Shown: positions 22,501-37,500 of the stretch, one piece after another
Position numbering within the stretch: the first letter of the stretch is position 1
How the letters are laid out: each line of letters begins with the position of its first letter
Source: Casuarius casuarius
Taxonomy: Eukaryota; Chordata; Aves; Casuariiformes; Casuariidae
Assembly (NCBI GenBank): GCA_003342895.1
Contig: PTFA01000406.1
Coordinates: 258,691-322,690 of the forward strand
Length of the DNA stretch: 64,000 nt
Direction: 5' to 3'
Position numbers and translations under genes: made by a program
The notes under the pieces: model-generated
Told to the model about the DNA's origin: nothing
Seen by the model: the letters and a program-made list of their open reading frames with translations, nothing else
The model's database searches: none

Positions 22501-25500
22501 AGAATGAAACACCCACCTTTTATCTAGTGAAAACTGTTTATGGTAGAAGATTGTTGAGGCTTCATTTTTATCATGAGCCTGTTCCTTAAAGTGTAACTTG
22601 CAGAATTCTCTCCAAACAGCTAGCATATCAAATCTACAACTCATGGCCATGCTAAGTGCTTTTAGTATGGCTGAATGCATAAGAGGGGGTTCCTGGTCTT
22701 AGACCATATATATTGGAGTTTTTGTTTTCATGAGCTATGAGTTCCATTAATGCACTTAAAGACAGATACTTAATTTCTTTTTTATTCCTTGCCATTTTTC
22801 AACAACCCAAATGTATACTTTCAAAAAGCTATTTCAGTAGCTAATTAAATACGAAAGCTATTTTTAGATAAACAAAGCAACCTCTGTTGTACATTTTGAA
22901 ACTGAAAAGTAGGAGTGCAGCAATATTTGTGGTTGATCATTCTTCAGCATGGATTAGAACACTTAAAATACAGGTTTTTTCTGTAATATTTCTAGATAGT
23001 GATATTCCATGACCATCAGGTAGGTCTCTAAATGGTGGATTGTCAAAACTCACATGCTTTTTTGAAGCTTGCTAGACACTTTGTTGTGATGGAGCAGACT
23101 TAAGTATGGTTAGTGCATAATGTAAGTATGTTGTGCTTAGTCTTCAAACAACTCTAAAAAAAGATTATGTACTCCATATGTAATGATATTTAGAGTGATT
23201 GAAAGCAAAATTATGGTAGACGGTCATGAAACAATACAGACAAGCAACTGAGGAAATTTTAAACTGAATTTATTACTGTTAGTGAACTTGATTCTTGGAC
23301 TACACAGAGCAAAGCTTACTATATTAACTTTGCACAAAGAAGAATATTTTCTGTGCTGATTTGTAAAAGACATTCTAAATGCAACTTAAAGGGTCTTACT
23401 TAAGCATATGGACATATAAAAACTAAGCTCTCTGAAATTTTTGTCAAACTTTGTAATGCAGATAGAGGGATCAAAAGCCCTTTTGTTTTGAATGGAACCG
23501 TACCATCTTGATAGGATGCCACTCTTTTCTCCTCCCCTGCAAAGAAGTTTAGATTTTAGTTTATGCCTTGCTGTTATTTTTATAGAGACAATACTGCTTT
23601 TGGCTCTCAAAAGTTTCTTTTCATTCCTTTGTTCAAAAAATTCAGCAAAGGGAAAACTGAGTCAATTCCAAGGTTTCCCATATATAGTCTGTAAGTATTT
23701 CGCTGTGCAAAAGGTAGCCCTTCAGAGGGGGAGGTGGAGATTTCGTTTGGGATTGTTTTTTGTTTTGTTTTGTTTCAGTTACATTAGGAGAGCTTTGAAT
23801 GACATGAAGATACCATGATGTGTCTGAGAATAGCTGTATTAGGTAGTAACCATTTTCTTCGGGCTTATGAAATACACTTTTTAAATCCCTCACAGCATTT
23901 TAAATCCTTGGTAACTGATTTAAATGATATGCTTACTCAGAAGAAAATTTTCTTTGGAACTCCACAAAGAATTGTGGTACACTATGTACTTTCACTGCCT
24001 TGCCTTTTCTACCCTTTTATATATTAGCTTGCAGCATCATTAATAATGAGGTCTCAGCTGATGACTAGTTTGTAGTTCTGTTACGGCAGCCTTTTTTCTT
24101 TCCAACGTAAGATGACCAGAATGGGAAAGCAGTATCTGACTGATCTGTTTGTGGTATCTTTATGTATAACTGCCATACCTATGGCATAACTGCTAACTGA
24201 CGTAACCAGGTAGCATAACTGCTACCTATGGCAGTTAGCACTCTTTTGATACTATCTAGCTATTGAAATTTTCATTGAGGTACTGTTGTGGGAAAACAGT
24301 GCAAAGTGATGAGGAGAAGAAGAAACACTAATTTTGGTCAGGAAATGGAAGAGAAAAATCTGTTATATACTGAACTGCCCCATGAAGTGAAGTATATGAG
24401 GGCATGTCAGCTCAAAAGGCACGAGTTATGTAGCTGGAGTTTGAGCTGTGTGGCAAAGATTAATCCTTCAGTTTGTCTAACTGCTGAGCATGATCCTGGT
24501 CAGGTTTGAAAAAATGAACTTCAGCTGTAGCTGAGCATGAGAAATGCTCTAAACTCTACTGGAGATCATAAATATTTTTACATTAGTGTTTGGGGGGAAG
24601 GGAGGTTGTTTTGTTTTTCTTTTTTTCTTCTCCAAACAAAACAGTAAATCCCATTTCCTCATCCTAAATAAATTCTGTCCTTAATAGCTGCACTGTAGGA
24701 GCATTTTGCTGTTACTACAGAAATGAAGTAAGCAAGTCCAGAATACATCTGGTCCTTGCAGAAACTTTTGAGTGACAAAAGCTAGAGATTCTGGAGTATT
24801 GATGGTTCTGGAGAAAGGAGTACCGCTGCAAACGTATGTACACACATGCATGCAGCCTGGGAAACAAGCAGAAGGAATGAGAGCACTGTTTGCAGTCACA
24901 CACCTACGACGTCATTGGAATAACTGGGATGTGGTAGGACAGTCCATATGATGGAAGAGCTGTGATTGATGTATACAAGTTCAGGAAAGACAGGCAAGGA
25001 AGATGAGGATGGCAGCCGCCTTCTGTGTGAAAGAGTAGCTCATATATATGGAGCTCTTCTGTGTGGTGGATGACAGGCTGATTGAATTTCAAAGGAGAGG
25101 TCAGTGAAGGTGGCATCATGATAGGAATGTTACAGATCAGCTGATCAGGATGAAAAAGCAGATCAAGTCATCTTTAAGCAACTAGGGGAAGCCTCTGGAT
25201 CAGAGACTCTTTTTCTTGTGAGAGACTTTAATCTCCCTAACATCTGCTGGAAGGACAATGCAGTGGAACACAAGCAATTGAGGAAATTTCTGGAAGGTGT
25301 GCGTGATAACTGATACAGGTGGGCACTTGATGGGACAGCCAGGGTTGATGTACAGCTGGATTTGCTATCCACACATAAGAACTAATTTGGGGATGTGATA
25401 ATCAAGGGTAGTCTTGGTTGTAGCGGCCAAGAAATTAGTAAAGATCAAGGTCCTTAGGGGGGATGAGGAAGCGAAGTAGCATAGTACAGGCCCTGGAGCT

Positions 25501-28500
25501 CAGGAAAGCAGATTTTGGCTTATTCTGGAAACCAATTGGTGGGGTCCCGTAGGAGGCAGCTCTGAAAGAAAAAGGAATTAGGAAAGGTGGCAGGTGTTTA
25601 AGGACAACGTCCTCTAAGTGCAAGGATAGTTCATCCTGGTACTCAGGAAAACAAGTACGTGTGTCAGGAGCTGGCTTGGCTAACCAGTATCTCAGGACTG
25701 AGCTCCAATGCAAAAAGGCAGCATATGGGAGTTTGAGGCAAAAGCAGACTACAAAAGAGGAATTTTATGCATGTAGGGATGCTGTTAGGAGAGCGAAAGC
25801 TGATCTGGAGTTAACACTTGCAAGGGATATCAAGGGCGACTATAGCAGCTTCTACCACTACTTTAACAGTAAAAGGCTGAACAAGAAAAATGTGGGCCCA
25901 TTGCTGAATGGGGCGGGTGAGTTAGTGCTAGTGAACACAAATGAGTCTGAGGAGCTGCCTTTGCTCCAGTCTTCGTGACAAGGTCTCTCCAGCCTCTGCG
26001 CTTAGTGATAGGGTTCAAGGAGGAGAGGAACTACCAGCAGTGGGCAAGAGTTGACTCAGGGAGTGCTTGACAAAACTCAACCCATACAAGTCCACAGGAC
26101 TTAATACGCTGCATGTAAAGGTGCTGCGAGAGCTGGCCAATGTCACAGCGAGGCTGTCCATCATCTTTGAAAAGTTGTAGAGATCAGGGAAAGTCCCTGA
26201 AGACTGGAGAAAGGCAAACGTTGTGCCTGTCTTCAAAAATTGCCAAAAGGGTGATCTGGGACCTGCTGACCAGTTGGCCTGCTCTTGTCGCAGGGAAAAT
26301 CATGGAGCAGGTTGTCTTGGAATGCACTTCTGGGCACATGAAGGGAAGGAGGTGATTGGGAACAGTCAGCGTGTATTTACCAAGGGTATCTGACCAGCCT
26401 GATTGCCTTCTGTGATAAAATAACTGGATTTCTGCGTGAGAGATCAGTGGATGTCATTTACCTTAACTTTAGCAAGGCTTTTGACTATGTCTTGCACAGT
26501 AGTCTTGCATCCAAATGAGAACGTTACGGCCTGAATGGGTGAACTTCCTGGAGAAGGTGACTGAGTAAACCGTCAAGTTTGCAGATGATACCAGGCTGGG
26601 GGGACCAGTCAATACACTTGAGGGCAGACCTGCTGTTCAGAGATACCTAGACAGGTGGGAGGAATGGGCTGACAGGGGACTGATGAAATGCAAATTGGAC
26701 AAATGCTGAGTCCCAAAAGCCCTGAAAAGGAAAAGCCCCTGACCATGGTACAGGCTGGGGACAGACTGGCTGGGCAGCCAGTCTGCAGGGAAGCTCTGGG
26801 GCCCAAGTGAGCAGGGAGCTGAGCATGACCAGTGGTGTTCCCTGGGAGTGATGAGGGCCAGCAGTGTCCTGGTCTGCATTAAAAGGTGTGTAGTCAGTAG
26901 GTCAAGGGAAGTGACTGCCACCCTCTACTCAACATGTTAGACTGCATTTAGATACTGCATTCAGTTTGGGGCCTCTTAGTACAAGAAAAATGTACATAAA
27001 TCAGAGTGGGCTGAGCAGAGGGCCACAAAGATGGTCGGAGCTGAAGCCTGGGCCCTTTGAAGAGAGGCGGAGGGAGCTGTTGTTCAGCCTGGAGAAGGGG
27101 CTGCTTCAGGGGAGACAGTATCAGCCTCCCAGTACCTGTGAGGAGGTTATCAAGAAAACAGAGCCAGGGTGTTCACACTGGTGCACAGCAGGAGGATGAG
27201 AGACAACAGGCATAAACTGAACCAGAAGAGGTTCAGACTGGAGATGAGGAGAAAGCTTTCCCTCTGCAAAGGACAGCCCAGCAGCAGAGCTGGAACCCAC
27301 AGAGGTTGTACCATTTCTGTCCTTGGAGGTTTTCAAGACCTGACTGGCTAAAGTCCTGAGCAAACCTGCTCTGATCCCGTGGCTGAGCCTGCATTGAGCA
27401 GGACCTGCTGAGGTTCCTTCCAACCTGAATTATTCTATCATGCTTTGCCCACCTTTGAAACGGGCAGAGACTGTGGCCCACGTTGTACTCTGAGATAGGA
27501 TTTCCATGCTTCCGTCTCCTGGCCAGGCTCTGCGAATTCTAAAGAGCTGTCACTTGATTTCTGCACTCCTGTTGAGTACCATGTGCACAGCAGCAACCTG
27601 TCGAAACATGCTGTGACTTCAGTGTCTTATTTCATTTATGTTTGAAAGAAGGCACACTGATTTCAACATGACAAAATACACACTGAGGTGTTTCCTGCTG
27701 AAAAACTGGGACTGCTGCCGCTGTCGTGAAAGTACCTTAAGTTCTGAAGTGCACCTCCAGTAAAATTAGGTACTTGGAGATATTAAGAAAGAATGCTCTG
27801 ACCTGAATGTTACCTTATGCTTGTGCTGAGTTTCCATTACTTCCCTCATGACACATCCTTGGGAGGGCTACTAAAACTAAATTTCTGAACTTGAATTTCT
27901 AGGCCTTTTTGCTTTTGGTTGTGAGAGGGGACCAGTGTTTGTGAGGGCACTCTTGCCATTACCATATTGCATGTGCAGTAGTAATGGTATCTAGCTGGCA
28001 CAAATGCACATAATGATCTCCTGAGCTAGAAATACCTTTTAATAATTTAGAATGTGTAGTGAACTTTCTCTGTAAAAAGATCAGAGAATGAGTAGCTTAG
28101 CTTGTCAGAGCACTGGCCTCTAGTTGAAATGGCATTGTCTGTACTAGCTCAAACTAGTAATCCATCTAGCCTAGTTTCATTTCAGGCATATCCATTTTTA
28201 CATGGCTCAGAATTTCTTGCACTTTACACACTTTCTGGGTCAGTTTTTCCACAGAAGAGTTTTCCTAACCATAGTCATTAAGTAGGCTATTATTAGAAAT
28301 GAAGATTTGTCCCCTCTCTATTAAACTGCCAGCTCATACACGCATGTTCCCTACTGTCCATATAAATGCCTAATACTTTCCAAACAGTCTTGGCAATGCT
28401 GTGTAATACCAGAGTTCTAGAGGTTGGTTAGAAGCTTATCTTATGTAAAGCCCTTTGACAGTTTTTGGGTTGGTTTGTTATTGTTTCTATTGAACAAATA

Positions 28501-31500
28501 GAAATACTTTTTTTCTTTTCATCTATAGTGTTGACAAACTGACAAAACTTGCAAAAAATTAGGTTTGGATTTTTCACCCACCTTTTCCAGACATCAGCTA
28601 AATGCTGAAAACAGTTCTAGAGGCATCCAGCTGTGAAATGATGAAGATCCTTGGCTAGTTTTCATTTGAAGAATTTAAAATGTATTGAAATCTGAGTAAC
28701 TTAAACCATTATCTATTTTCATTGTCAATAAAGTAAAAATATAGATCAGATGTTAAAGAAGATACTTAATTCTTTCACAGAAGACGCTTCTCCTCTCCCC
28801 CAGCCCAAAATGTGGAGCCTGAATTGTCTGCCTAGCCTTTAGTTTTGCCCACTGTGTTAGTAGATCAGTTCACTTTGTTTCACACCATCTTAAAATATGT
28901 TTTAAAACAAAACAGTCAGTGCAGTTCCATTCGAAGAATTAACAGAAACAGAATTAATGATACTGACAAGTAGATATAATTGTGGTAGCAATGATCACTA
29001 GTTGCTTTGAGATGAATGGGACTAACTTGTCACTGTTTTTTTTCCGGTATAATACACTTTTGTTATGGCACTGAGAAGTAACATTATCTTGAAAAGAATT
29101 AAAGTTAGAATCAAAAATCGAATCTCAGTCTAACTTTTAACTGACAGTTGTTAGATAGACTGTTCCATGTGTAAATGATACCGACAGACACCATCACAAG
29201 GGAGGGAATTCAGAATTAAAGCCTAAGGGGGCCCAGCCTGTCAGGTTGCCCACCTCTGCAAGGCCATCTCTGTGGCTTACAGTATTTTCTTTTTTGTTTG
29301 GGGACAGGGGTTTAGAAGGATTTGGGCATTTATTTTGGTTGAGTTTTGTTTCTTTTCCCAGTGAGAGAATTCCTTATCAGACCAAAGGATATAGTCTTCT
29401 CTGTGGAAAAGCATAATTGCATTCAGGAGTGAAAGATAATCCTCCTTTGATGGGAGGACACATAACCTTTGAGGAAATAAGCAGGCTAGGAAAATAATAT
29501 ACTTCTGACAAATCTGTATTTACCCATAATAAAAATGGTTGATTATAACCTCCAGTCTGCAATATGAATCTCTGGATAGTCTTACTCCCTTTCTCCTGCC
29601 ATCATTCCTCTCCCCCTATTTTATTATGTCAGACTTTAAGTGGATTCTTCTCCCCAGGTAATCTTGGATAGCCAGGAAACAGCTATAGATCAGTGTTCAT
29701 TTCTTTGGGAGCTTATAGTTACTAGACTTGCTCCCTGTATAATGCTGTGTGGTTATGGGAAAGGTTCCATATTCCTTGGCAGAGAAAATGTTGATATCAA
29801 GCAGGGCTGGAAGAGTGGAGGTTTTATGCGCCTGTTTTTACAACGCAGTTGTTAGTACTGCATCCTCTTTTTTGAAAATTCATGCTAGCCTCTCGTTTAC
29901 CCAAACCTTTTTCCTCTTTTGGCGTCCTAATGCAATAGGTTCCTTGTGAGCCTTGGGAAGACTATCTTATTTTAATTTGGGCCACCCAGTGGTATTGAAG
30001 CTCCTTTGCACCTCTATATCTAATCTACTACGTTTATGGTCCTGTCTCTTTTTTTCCTGCTTTGTTTTAACAGCTCCTTTGAAACTTTGGCAGTGATACA
30101 AAATTGAACAGAGAAGTAGTAGTTATTAATAAAAAAAAAAAAGTAAGGCTTTTTTTTTCCCAGTTCATAATGATCGTGAAGTTAAATGGCTGGGCAGGTA
30201 ATATCAAGTGGTGCTGAGGACACTCATCCTACAATACAACAGTGCATACTCTGCCTTTTTGAATCTGAAAAAGAATCTAACAGTTTCTTCTTACAAGTGA
30301 AACATTCTCTTGGACATAGCACAGAAATATTAAAAAGATACTTGGCTCTTGCCAATGCTGTACTTGTAGAAATAGCTTAGTTCATCTAAATTACAAATCA
30401 CAAGATTTTTACTTCTGAACACAACTCTCAGATGTTCTGTGGTTTTATCTGTCCTTCAGGTGTTGCTTATGGAGAAGAAATATGCATTTTAGAACATATG
30501 CATGCGCTATGGTACATATGTAAGGGATACAGCTTGAAGTGGTACGGCTGTTAAGCATTTTCTAAATAGCTCTAGCGCCATCAGTCTCGTAAGAATATGC
30601 TTTAGAACATTATTTCACTGTAACTTGAATGTGTAGATATTAATTTAATTAGACTGGCATTTGATGTTATAAAAGATATGCAGCAAAAATATTTGTATTT
30701 GGAAAAATTGTATCAAATACTCAGTGAACGCATGAGCAAATGTAGTTTAGCATGACACTTTTTCTTTCCACTTATCTGTCAGCCCTCTATTAGAGGCAAA
30801 ACATGTTGCAATTACACTGCATTTCTGTCTGGATTTGTTTCCTTAAGACGTTTTCATTGAATGACAACAAATGAAAGGAACGAGGCAGTTGTTTCTTCAT
30901 GTTCAACAATTTGTCCTTAAATCTCAAATGAAAATACTGTAGTTCTCTATAGCAAACTTTTGATAGACCATGTCTTGACCATATGACATTGGAATTTTTT
31001 TCCTGAATTACAATAATAATAATAATAGTCAATTCTCCTATAACAACTGATGGAAGAGGACCAGAAAATTTAAATTTACATCCAAACATTTAGCAGTTTC
31101 TCAAAATAAAATGTGGCTATAGTTCAGTGTAACATTACATATGTAAAATGTTAGATTGGAGGACTGCTTTAGAATTCAGATTGTCTTGATGAATTGGAAA
31201 GTGCCTGAAATAATAGGAAATGTAATGGAATAGAATGGAATGGAATAAACCTGTCCAAAGTATTACATTCAGGAAGGAAAAGTTAAATACACAAACCAAG
31301 AATAAGTGATTAGAGACTAGAAGCTCAAAAAAAATCTGGGTTTTATATACTGATCTAAAAACAAGCTGAATCAACAGCACAAATTCTTACAGAAAGCAAA
31401 TGCCAATAGGTATTTATTAACAAGAAGCTAAAATTACTCAATTTGCACTACTGTTGACTTTTCTGGAAAACAGATTTTGCTACTTCTGTTACAGAGCAGA

Positions 31501-34500
31501 CAAACTCTGAAAAGTTCAGAAAATGGTAGTAAGAATAATAATGGCATTAGAGTCATTGAGAAAAGGATGAAAGAATCATACTTGTCTGGTCATGTAAATA
31601 TGGCTGTTATGTATTTGAAGTTTGGTGTGTGTGTTTCGTTTTTTTTTAATCCCTCTAAGTTTTGTTTTTGTTTGTTTTCCCTATGTCATATAAGAAGACA
31701 ATTGGCTTGCTTTTCCTTTGAAAAGCAAGCAATGATGGGGGTAATATTAGGAGACTTTCAGTGCTTAACTGTCATTAAGCAGGTTACTAAAAAAGGCTGT
31801 GAAATCTTCGTTGATGGTCTTGAAGACCAGGCTAAACAAATGTCTATTTCAGCTTCCTCCTAGCTTTAAATGACTGTGAATATGTCTTCTAGCCTTATCT
31901 TCATGACTATTAATACACAGAAGTTGTCACAGGTGAAGAAGAATGCAGGTCCAGTTAGCTGAGCACTGGCCAATATTTAATGAACTGTTCTATGTGTATT
32001 TTCAACTTAATACTCTTTCTTTGGTAGTGCTGTCTCTTCTCCAAGCTTGCTATTTCCAGCTTTCTCAAGCATATAGGTAAATGTGATGATTTTTTTAATG
32101 CAGAAAATGTCTGGGTTTTAGGACTTAATGCTGTCCTCTGTGTGAATTCTGTTATGTTATTCTGTGTTACAAGTGAGATTTTTATCCAGTAAAGATTACA
32201 AGATGTTGTAACTTCAGTTATACAGCTGTTCATTATTGCTGTTCATTTTTCATCTCAATGTCTTTTGGAAAATGTGTACAATCATTAGGTTTCATATATG
32301 CTCAATAAGAAATAAGCTTAAGCCTTTCAACAGGAGCATTGTTTTAAGTTTTGTTCCTTGTTAGGAAGTACCTGAGAATCCACCTGTCTTCCTAGTGGGT
32401 TAGGAAGTTTTTGCTTTTCAGTGGTAACCATGTGATTGTATATAATAAAAGGTGCAGCTGAGACATTTTAAACATTTGTTCAAGTGAAAAGTGAAATTAT
32501 TCATTTCAGGTAGATAAAATACAAGTAGTATTTATATGCGCATTTTTATGAAAATAAATGGGTTTTATGTTCAGAAGAAATGGTTTTTGTTTTATTTATG
32601 GGGAGAAATGAGAAAATCCTCACTTACTTATCAGACAGCTCAGTGATCTCTCCTGCCCCTTCTCCCCAGTTAATTTTTAGCTGAAAAATTATTTGTATTG
32701 GATATGAAGGTCTTATATGCACAATTTTTATTTCATTTAAATACAAAAAACATTAGGAATGTGAAGAAGTTGATACCAGATAGGTTAGCAGGAGTTGCAT
32801 GGTGAACAAGACCTTGGGCCACATTCTCTTTTAGTCATTTGATGTAAAGACAAACACAAGACAGAAGAGGAGAAGAAAGCAAAACTGTTGAAAAAAGAAA
32901 ATATTAATGTCTATCCTATATATAGTAGACTAAGAGTACTTCAGCTTAGACAGCTAAGATGAATTGACCTAATGAGCCTATCATTTTGTTCTTGATAAGG
33001 ACCACTATCTTAAACATGTTCTTCTTGTTCTATCCTACAATGTTATCCAAGCAATGGACTAAACGTAGGAAAGAAAAAGAGAAACAGGGGGAGATGCACA
33101 CTGATTTATTTGAAGATAAAGTTTATTTGCAAATAGTGTTCTGGGATTTGGAGTTTGTTTTTTTTTCTTTCCTTAATAAATTCAATTAACCTATTACTCA
33201 ACTTACTATTGATCATTTATCAGCTGGTCATAAAATGAGGTGATTTTTTAAAGGCAGATGTGTGCTATGTTTTGGCTCCTGGCAGGAAAAGAAATGGCTA
33301 TGTTAAAATGCCAATGCATTTCTGAACAATAAAGCTTCTTTTAATGCCTTAAAACTTTCATTGATCAAAAAAGGAAGAGAGCTGATACATGCTACTGCAT
33401 AAGTGCCTTTATAGATTCCTTCCTGTACCTAATGAAACTTTTTTGTGTGGTGACATTTCTTCCATCTACAGGTTTTTCAACTTATTTTTGCCAGTGAAAG
33501 ATAACCCACGTCCTTGATAATACCTGAAAATTTTAATTTTTCTTAGTGTGTTAGGCTCTTGAGTAAATTTCTGTGTTCTTTTTAAGTCCCTACAAAGACA
33601 AAAGTTTGTCTTTTGCCCTTTTCCGCTCAAGTTTTCACTGAGAATTGTTCTCAAGGATTTTTTTTTTAAGTTCTATTACAATAAAAAACATGGCTCCCTT
33701 TCTTACGTGTGAAGTAAAATATAAGCACACTTTCCTTTCCGTGACTACTATCATCCTTTTCCCTTTGGGGTGGGAAATAGCTACATTTGTTTTCTATTGA
33801 CAAGATATTAGTAGTGCTTATAGCATTTCAAATGCATTTGTCTTGAAAGCATTAGAAAAATTGTTTTGCCCTGTGGGTGATCTGGGCTTAATTCAGGAAA
33901 TAAATGTTCTCTGGTAACAATTCCATATCCTTATTAGTTTGCTTGCATCAAATGAAACAGAACAAGATGAATGATATCTGTGTTGAGGAAGATTAGAACA
34001 ATCTATCTCACAAGAAAAAAAAAAGCCCTTTTGGCTAGTATTAGATGGGAGATTGTATACTCTGCCTGATCATTATAGAAAGTAAGTGCACTCTTTTACA
34101 AAGAGCAAATTTTAATTGCCATTTCTGAATGCAAACACTATTAGCAAAAGATGCAAAACAAACTGATTGCTACATATTACCAGTAATGAGAGACAAATGT
34201 TAAGTAAATCTTTTTAGTGGAATCAATCTTATTAGTAATACTTAATCTGTTGTTGAGGATGGAGGTGCTATTCAACTGACTATATGTGGATGCACCAAAT
34301 TAGTCAAACATAGCATAAATCATAAAGTAATGCAGCTTTCACTGAACTGTGTGTGCAGTGGGGATAAAATAATGGGAGAAGTAGTAGGAAGAAGAGTAGT
34401 TGATCCAGTTGTAAATGCCTGTCCTTTGTAAGTTGCACTGTTTTCCTCCATCCATTTTTGCTGATCAGTTTACAGTACTTTAAGTAATTATAGAATTTGG

Positions 34501-37500
34501 CCAAGCTGTTTGCCGGAAGATTACTCTTTTTGCATGATTTGAGGGAATAGCTGCTTAGTAAAGACATTCTAGAAAACATACTGACAGTCTCTTTGGCCAA
34601 AGTTTATGATGACCATACTCTGCCTTTGATAAGGGTTAAGACCTCCACATCAGCACAGCTCTTGACCAGTATTTTCTCTGGGGGATATCTGTGACTACAT
34701 CTTCTTGTATTGAGTGCAGATTACTTAGGTAAAAGTTTTGTCTTGCTTACAGGTACACCTGCAGTTAATCCATGTGTAAGACTTAGTTTGTTGGGGGGTT
34801 TTAACTGACTTCAGAGGAAAAATACCATCTGAAACTGTTTCCTTTAGCACTGTGAATTTTCCATAGATGCCTTGCTTCTTAGTAGAGCAAGCCTACCCTA
34901 TTAACTTTCTGCTTTTAAGTCTGCTTAAGTTGAATCCCAGACCTACTGGCTATATACTTGGTTTTCCAAGAAACATTATTTCTCAAACACCGAAGTTTCT
35001 CGGCCATCCAGAAGCACCCAGTCAACAGGTGACTGCAGCACAGTATCTTGTCCTGCCTTGCACTGTGGAGGCTCATCACACCAAAAAAAAAAAAAAAAAA
35101 AAAAGGGAGCTGTACTGAGCAGAACTCTTAAGAATCCACGTTATAAAACAGAAAATAAAGGAACTGCCATTTCCTCTGGTTTTCATTTTTGATTTGATGT
35201 TCTGAGTCTTTATTTCTAAAAAAAAAAAAAAATTTTTATGGCACACAAGCATACTTGGAGTATAGGGAGATGGAAGTAACAAAATGCTAATTCTTACTTA
35301 TTTAATTGTTAGTCAAATTTCTGAATGCCTTGATGTTGTACTCTTATGCACTGCTTTATCTATTTAACTGTTCGTGTTGCATAGCTACCTCTTTTTGATG
35401 TAACTGACTGTCCAAAAGAATTTAGTTTGTCTATACGACTCTTGCTTAAAACTTCTGAGAATTCTGAACGCTGGTGCACTGTTAAGTTAAAATTTAGCTT
35501 ACTCTGTAGGCTAAAGATTCTTAAATGCAGGTAGAAGAGACACCCTTTGTCCCTCTGCTGTATGTTCTTTGCTTTATGGACAAGAGGCACAAACACAGAA
35601 ATGGCATGTGACTGCAGAAAACCTTTATTTTGTACCACAATTCCGTGCATTGAGCCTTTATAGAGCTTAAACCTTCAAACAGATTTAGGTGCTTTTTATG
35701 TTACTTTCTTTTTATATGGCATGTAATCCTAATCACTTGTTGAGAACAGGAATAGATAGGGTTTATTTCAGTGCAGATTTATTCTGGCTTGTGGCTAATG
35801 TTTTGAGACCCTTTTCTTTTTATGATAGCTTTTTTTCTTGTAAATATTTTTTAATGAGTGAGATTGAAAGCTCTAAAAATTGAGTTTGCTTTATAGGGAG
35901 CATAGTTTCTTGCAGTGCTAATAACTTTAATTGCTCTGTGTGCTTTATTAAGTGAAAAATATTTGCAGACAAGTTTTGAATGCTGCCGGATAAAACATTT
36001 AGGTCTGATTAATTTTTACTGTTTGATCTGGAGGCCCATTTCCTGACACTTCTGTGTGCAGGCTGTCATAGAACCAAGCAAATACTATGTAATTATTACA
36101 AGTTATCATCTCTGTATTACACTCAAGTGATTTACAATACAGGTGTAAACACAGGATCACTATTCTACTTTCCTTTTTTTTTCCACGTAGGCCTAAAACT
36201 TTAGTCTAGTCATGAAAAGCTTAGTGCATTGCTACTGCAAGGGGTTTATACAGTCATTTAGGTATACTACCAGCACACCAACTTTTAGGTGTGCTTTGTC
36301 AGTGATTTGTAGGTATTTGTAAGTATGATTGTCATTTTTGAAAAAAATAAAGCCTTATTTTACTTTGCCTCTGAGTATTCAGCAGTTCAAGTTACTAGTC
36401 GATTAAATAGTCGTTTCAGAGTCTCTTAGAGTTTTTCATTGGTCAGTGAAAATCATCTTTTGTTGTAGCTGTAATGACTGTTCCATGCACCTCTAACAGT
36501 TAAGTGCAAGCGATTAACCGTGACATAACTGAAGGATTTTTTTTTTTAATTAGTATAAAGAGTATGCCAACAGTTTCTCCAGATTTGTTTTTCTTAAATT
36601 TAGATTGTGAATTTTAGAATACACACATGTCCTTGTTTAAGTTCTGTCTGGTTGATAATTCCTTCTAAGGTAGATTAATTACTTTTCTGTTAGAATACCA
36701 GACTGGCAGCATAGTTATGTCTTAATAATGGTGACATGAAATGCAGTTTAACATAAAACTTTACTGCCTTGATCGCTCTCAAGCCACATGCTTGTCCTGC
36801 CTCCTCCTCTGGAGAGGTGGGGGAAAGCTGTGTATGGGCCAGGAAAGCTACTATATAGAGCTGCAAATGCAGGTTTTAGCAAGGGTGGTTACTATGTCTT
36901 CCTCTCTCCAGATACATCTTGACCAGCAAGCAATGTATCAAGCAAATGGTTTTTAATATACATGGCGAGTGAAGTATTTTGCACTGGCTCTGCTTTCCAC
37001 TTCTCTTGAGCCATAAATGTTTGTACACCATTTATTTTGCTTTTGCACATCATCGTAATACAAGAAAAAAGTAGTGTTTGCTCCTTCCTACGGTGTCTGA
37101 GCATGAGACACAAAAACAGGAAGACAGAAAGAAAGAGAGAAAACAAGCAAAGAGTCTAAAGTATCGGAAATTTCCAGTCTGTTTTCCAGTGCTGATGTGG
37201 TTTGTAATCCAGAGAGAACTGTTTATTTTTTTTACAAGTTGTCAAAGTTGATTAAATTATTTCAGATGAGAATTTTCTCCCACTGGATTTTAATCAATGA
37301 AATGTTGGTATAAATGCTGTTTTCTGTGGTTTGACATCATTGTAACAGTCTGAAGAATCAATAGAAATGATAAGGATGGTTACCACTGACTAGTTTATTA
37401 ACATTATCAATTTCACAGTCACTGACCTTTTTTTCCTCAGCCTCACTTCTCTTCATCTGTCATGTTTCATTTTGTCAGATTGATTTCCTTTTACTATAAA

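Noticed and set aside
26609..27481. Minus-strand frames of 65-100 codons
   Set aside because: Antisense shadows of the plus-strand CR1 element.
28083..28160. A functional tRNA gene
   Set aside because: The A-box-like stretch is not followed by a proper B box or by a foldable cloverleaf; at best a SINE fragment.
32565..32640. ATGGGTTTTATGTTC as a possible PLGRKT start exon (MGFMF...)
   Set aside because: Only the first residues resemble the PLGRKT N-terminus; no MNxRLQ end or donor follows, whereas MNSRLQ with a donor is found at 19552-19569.
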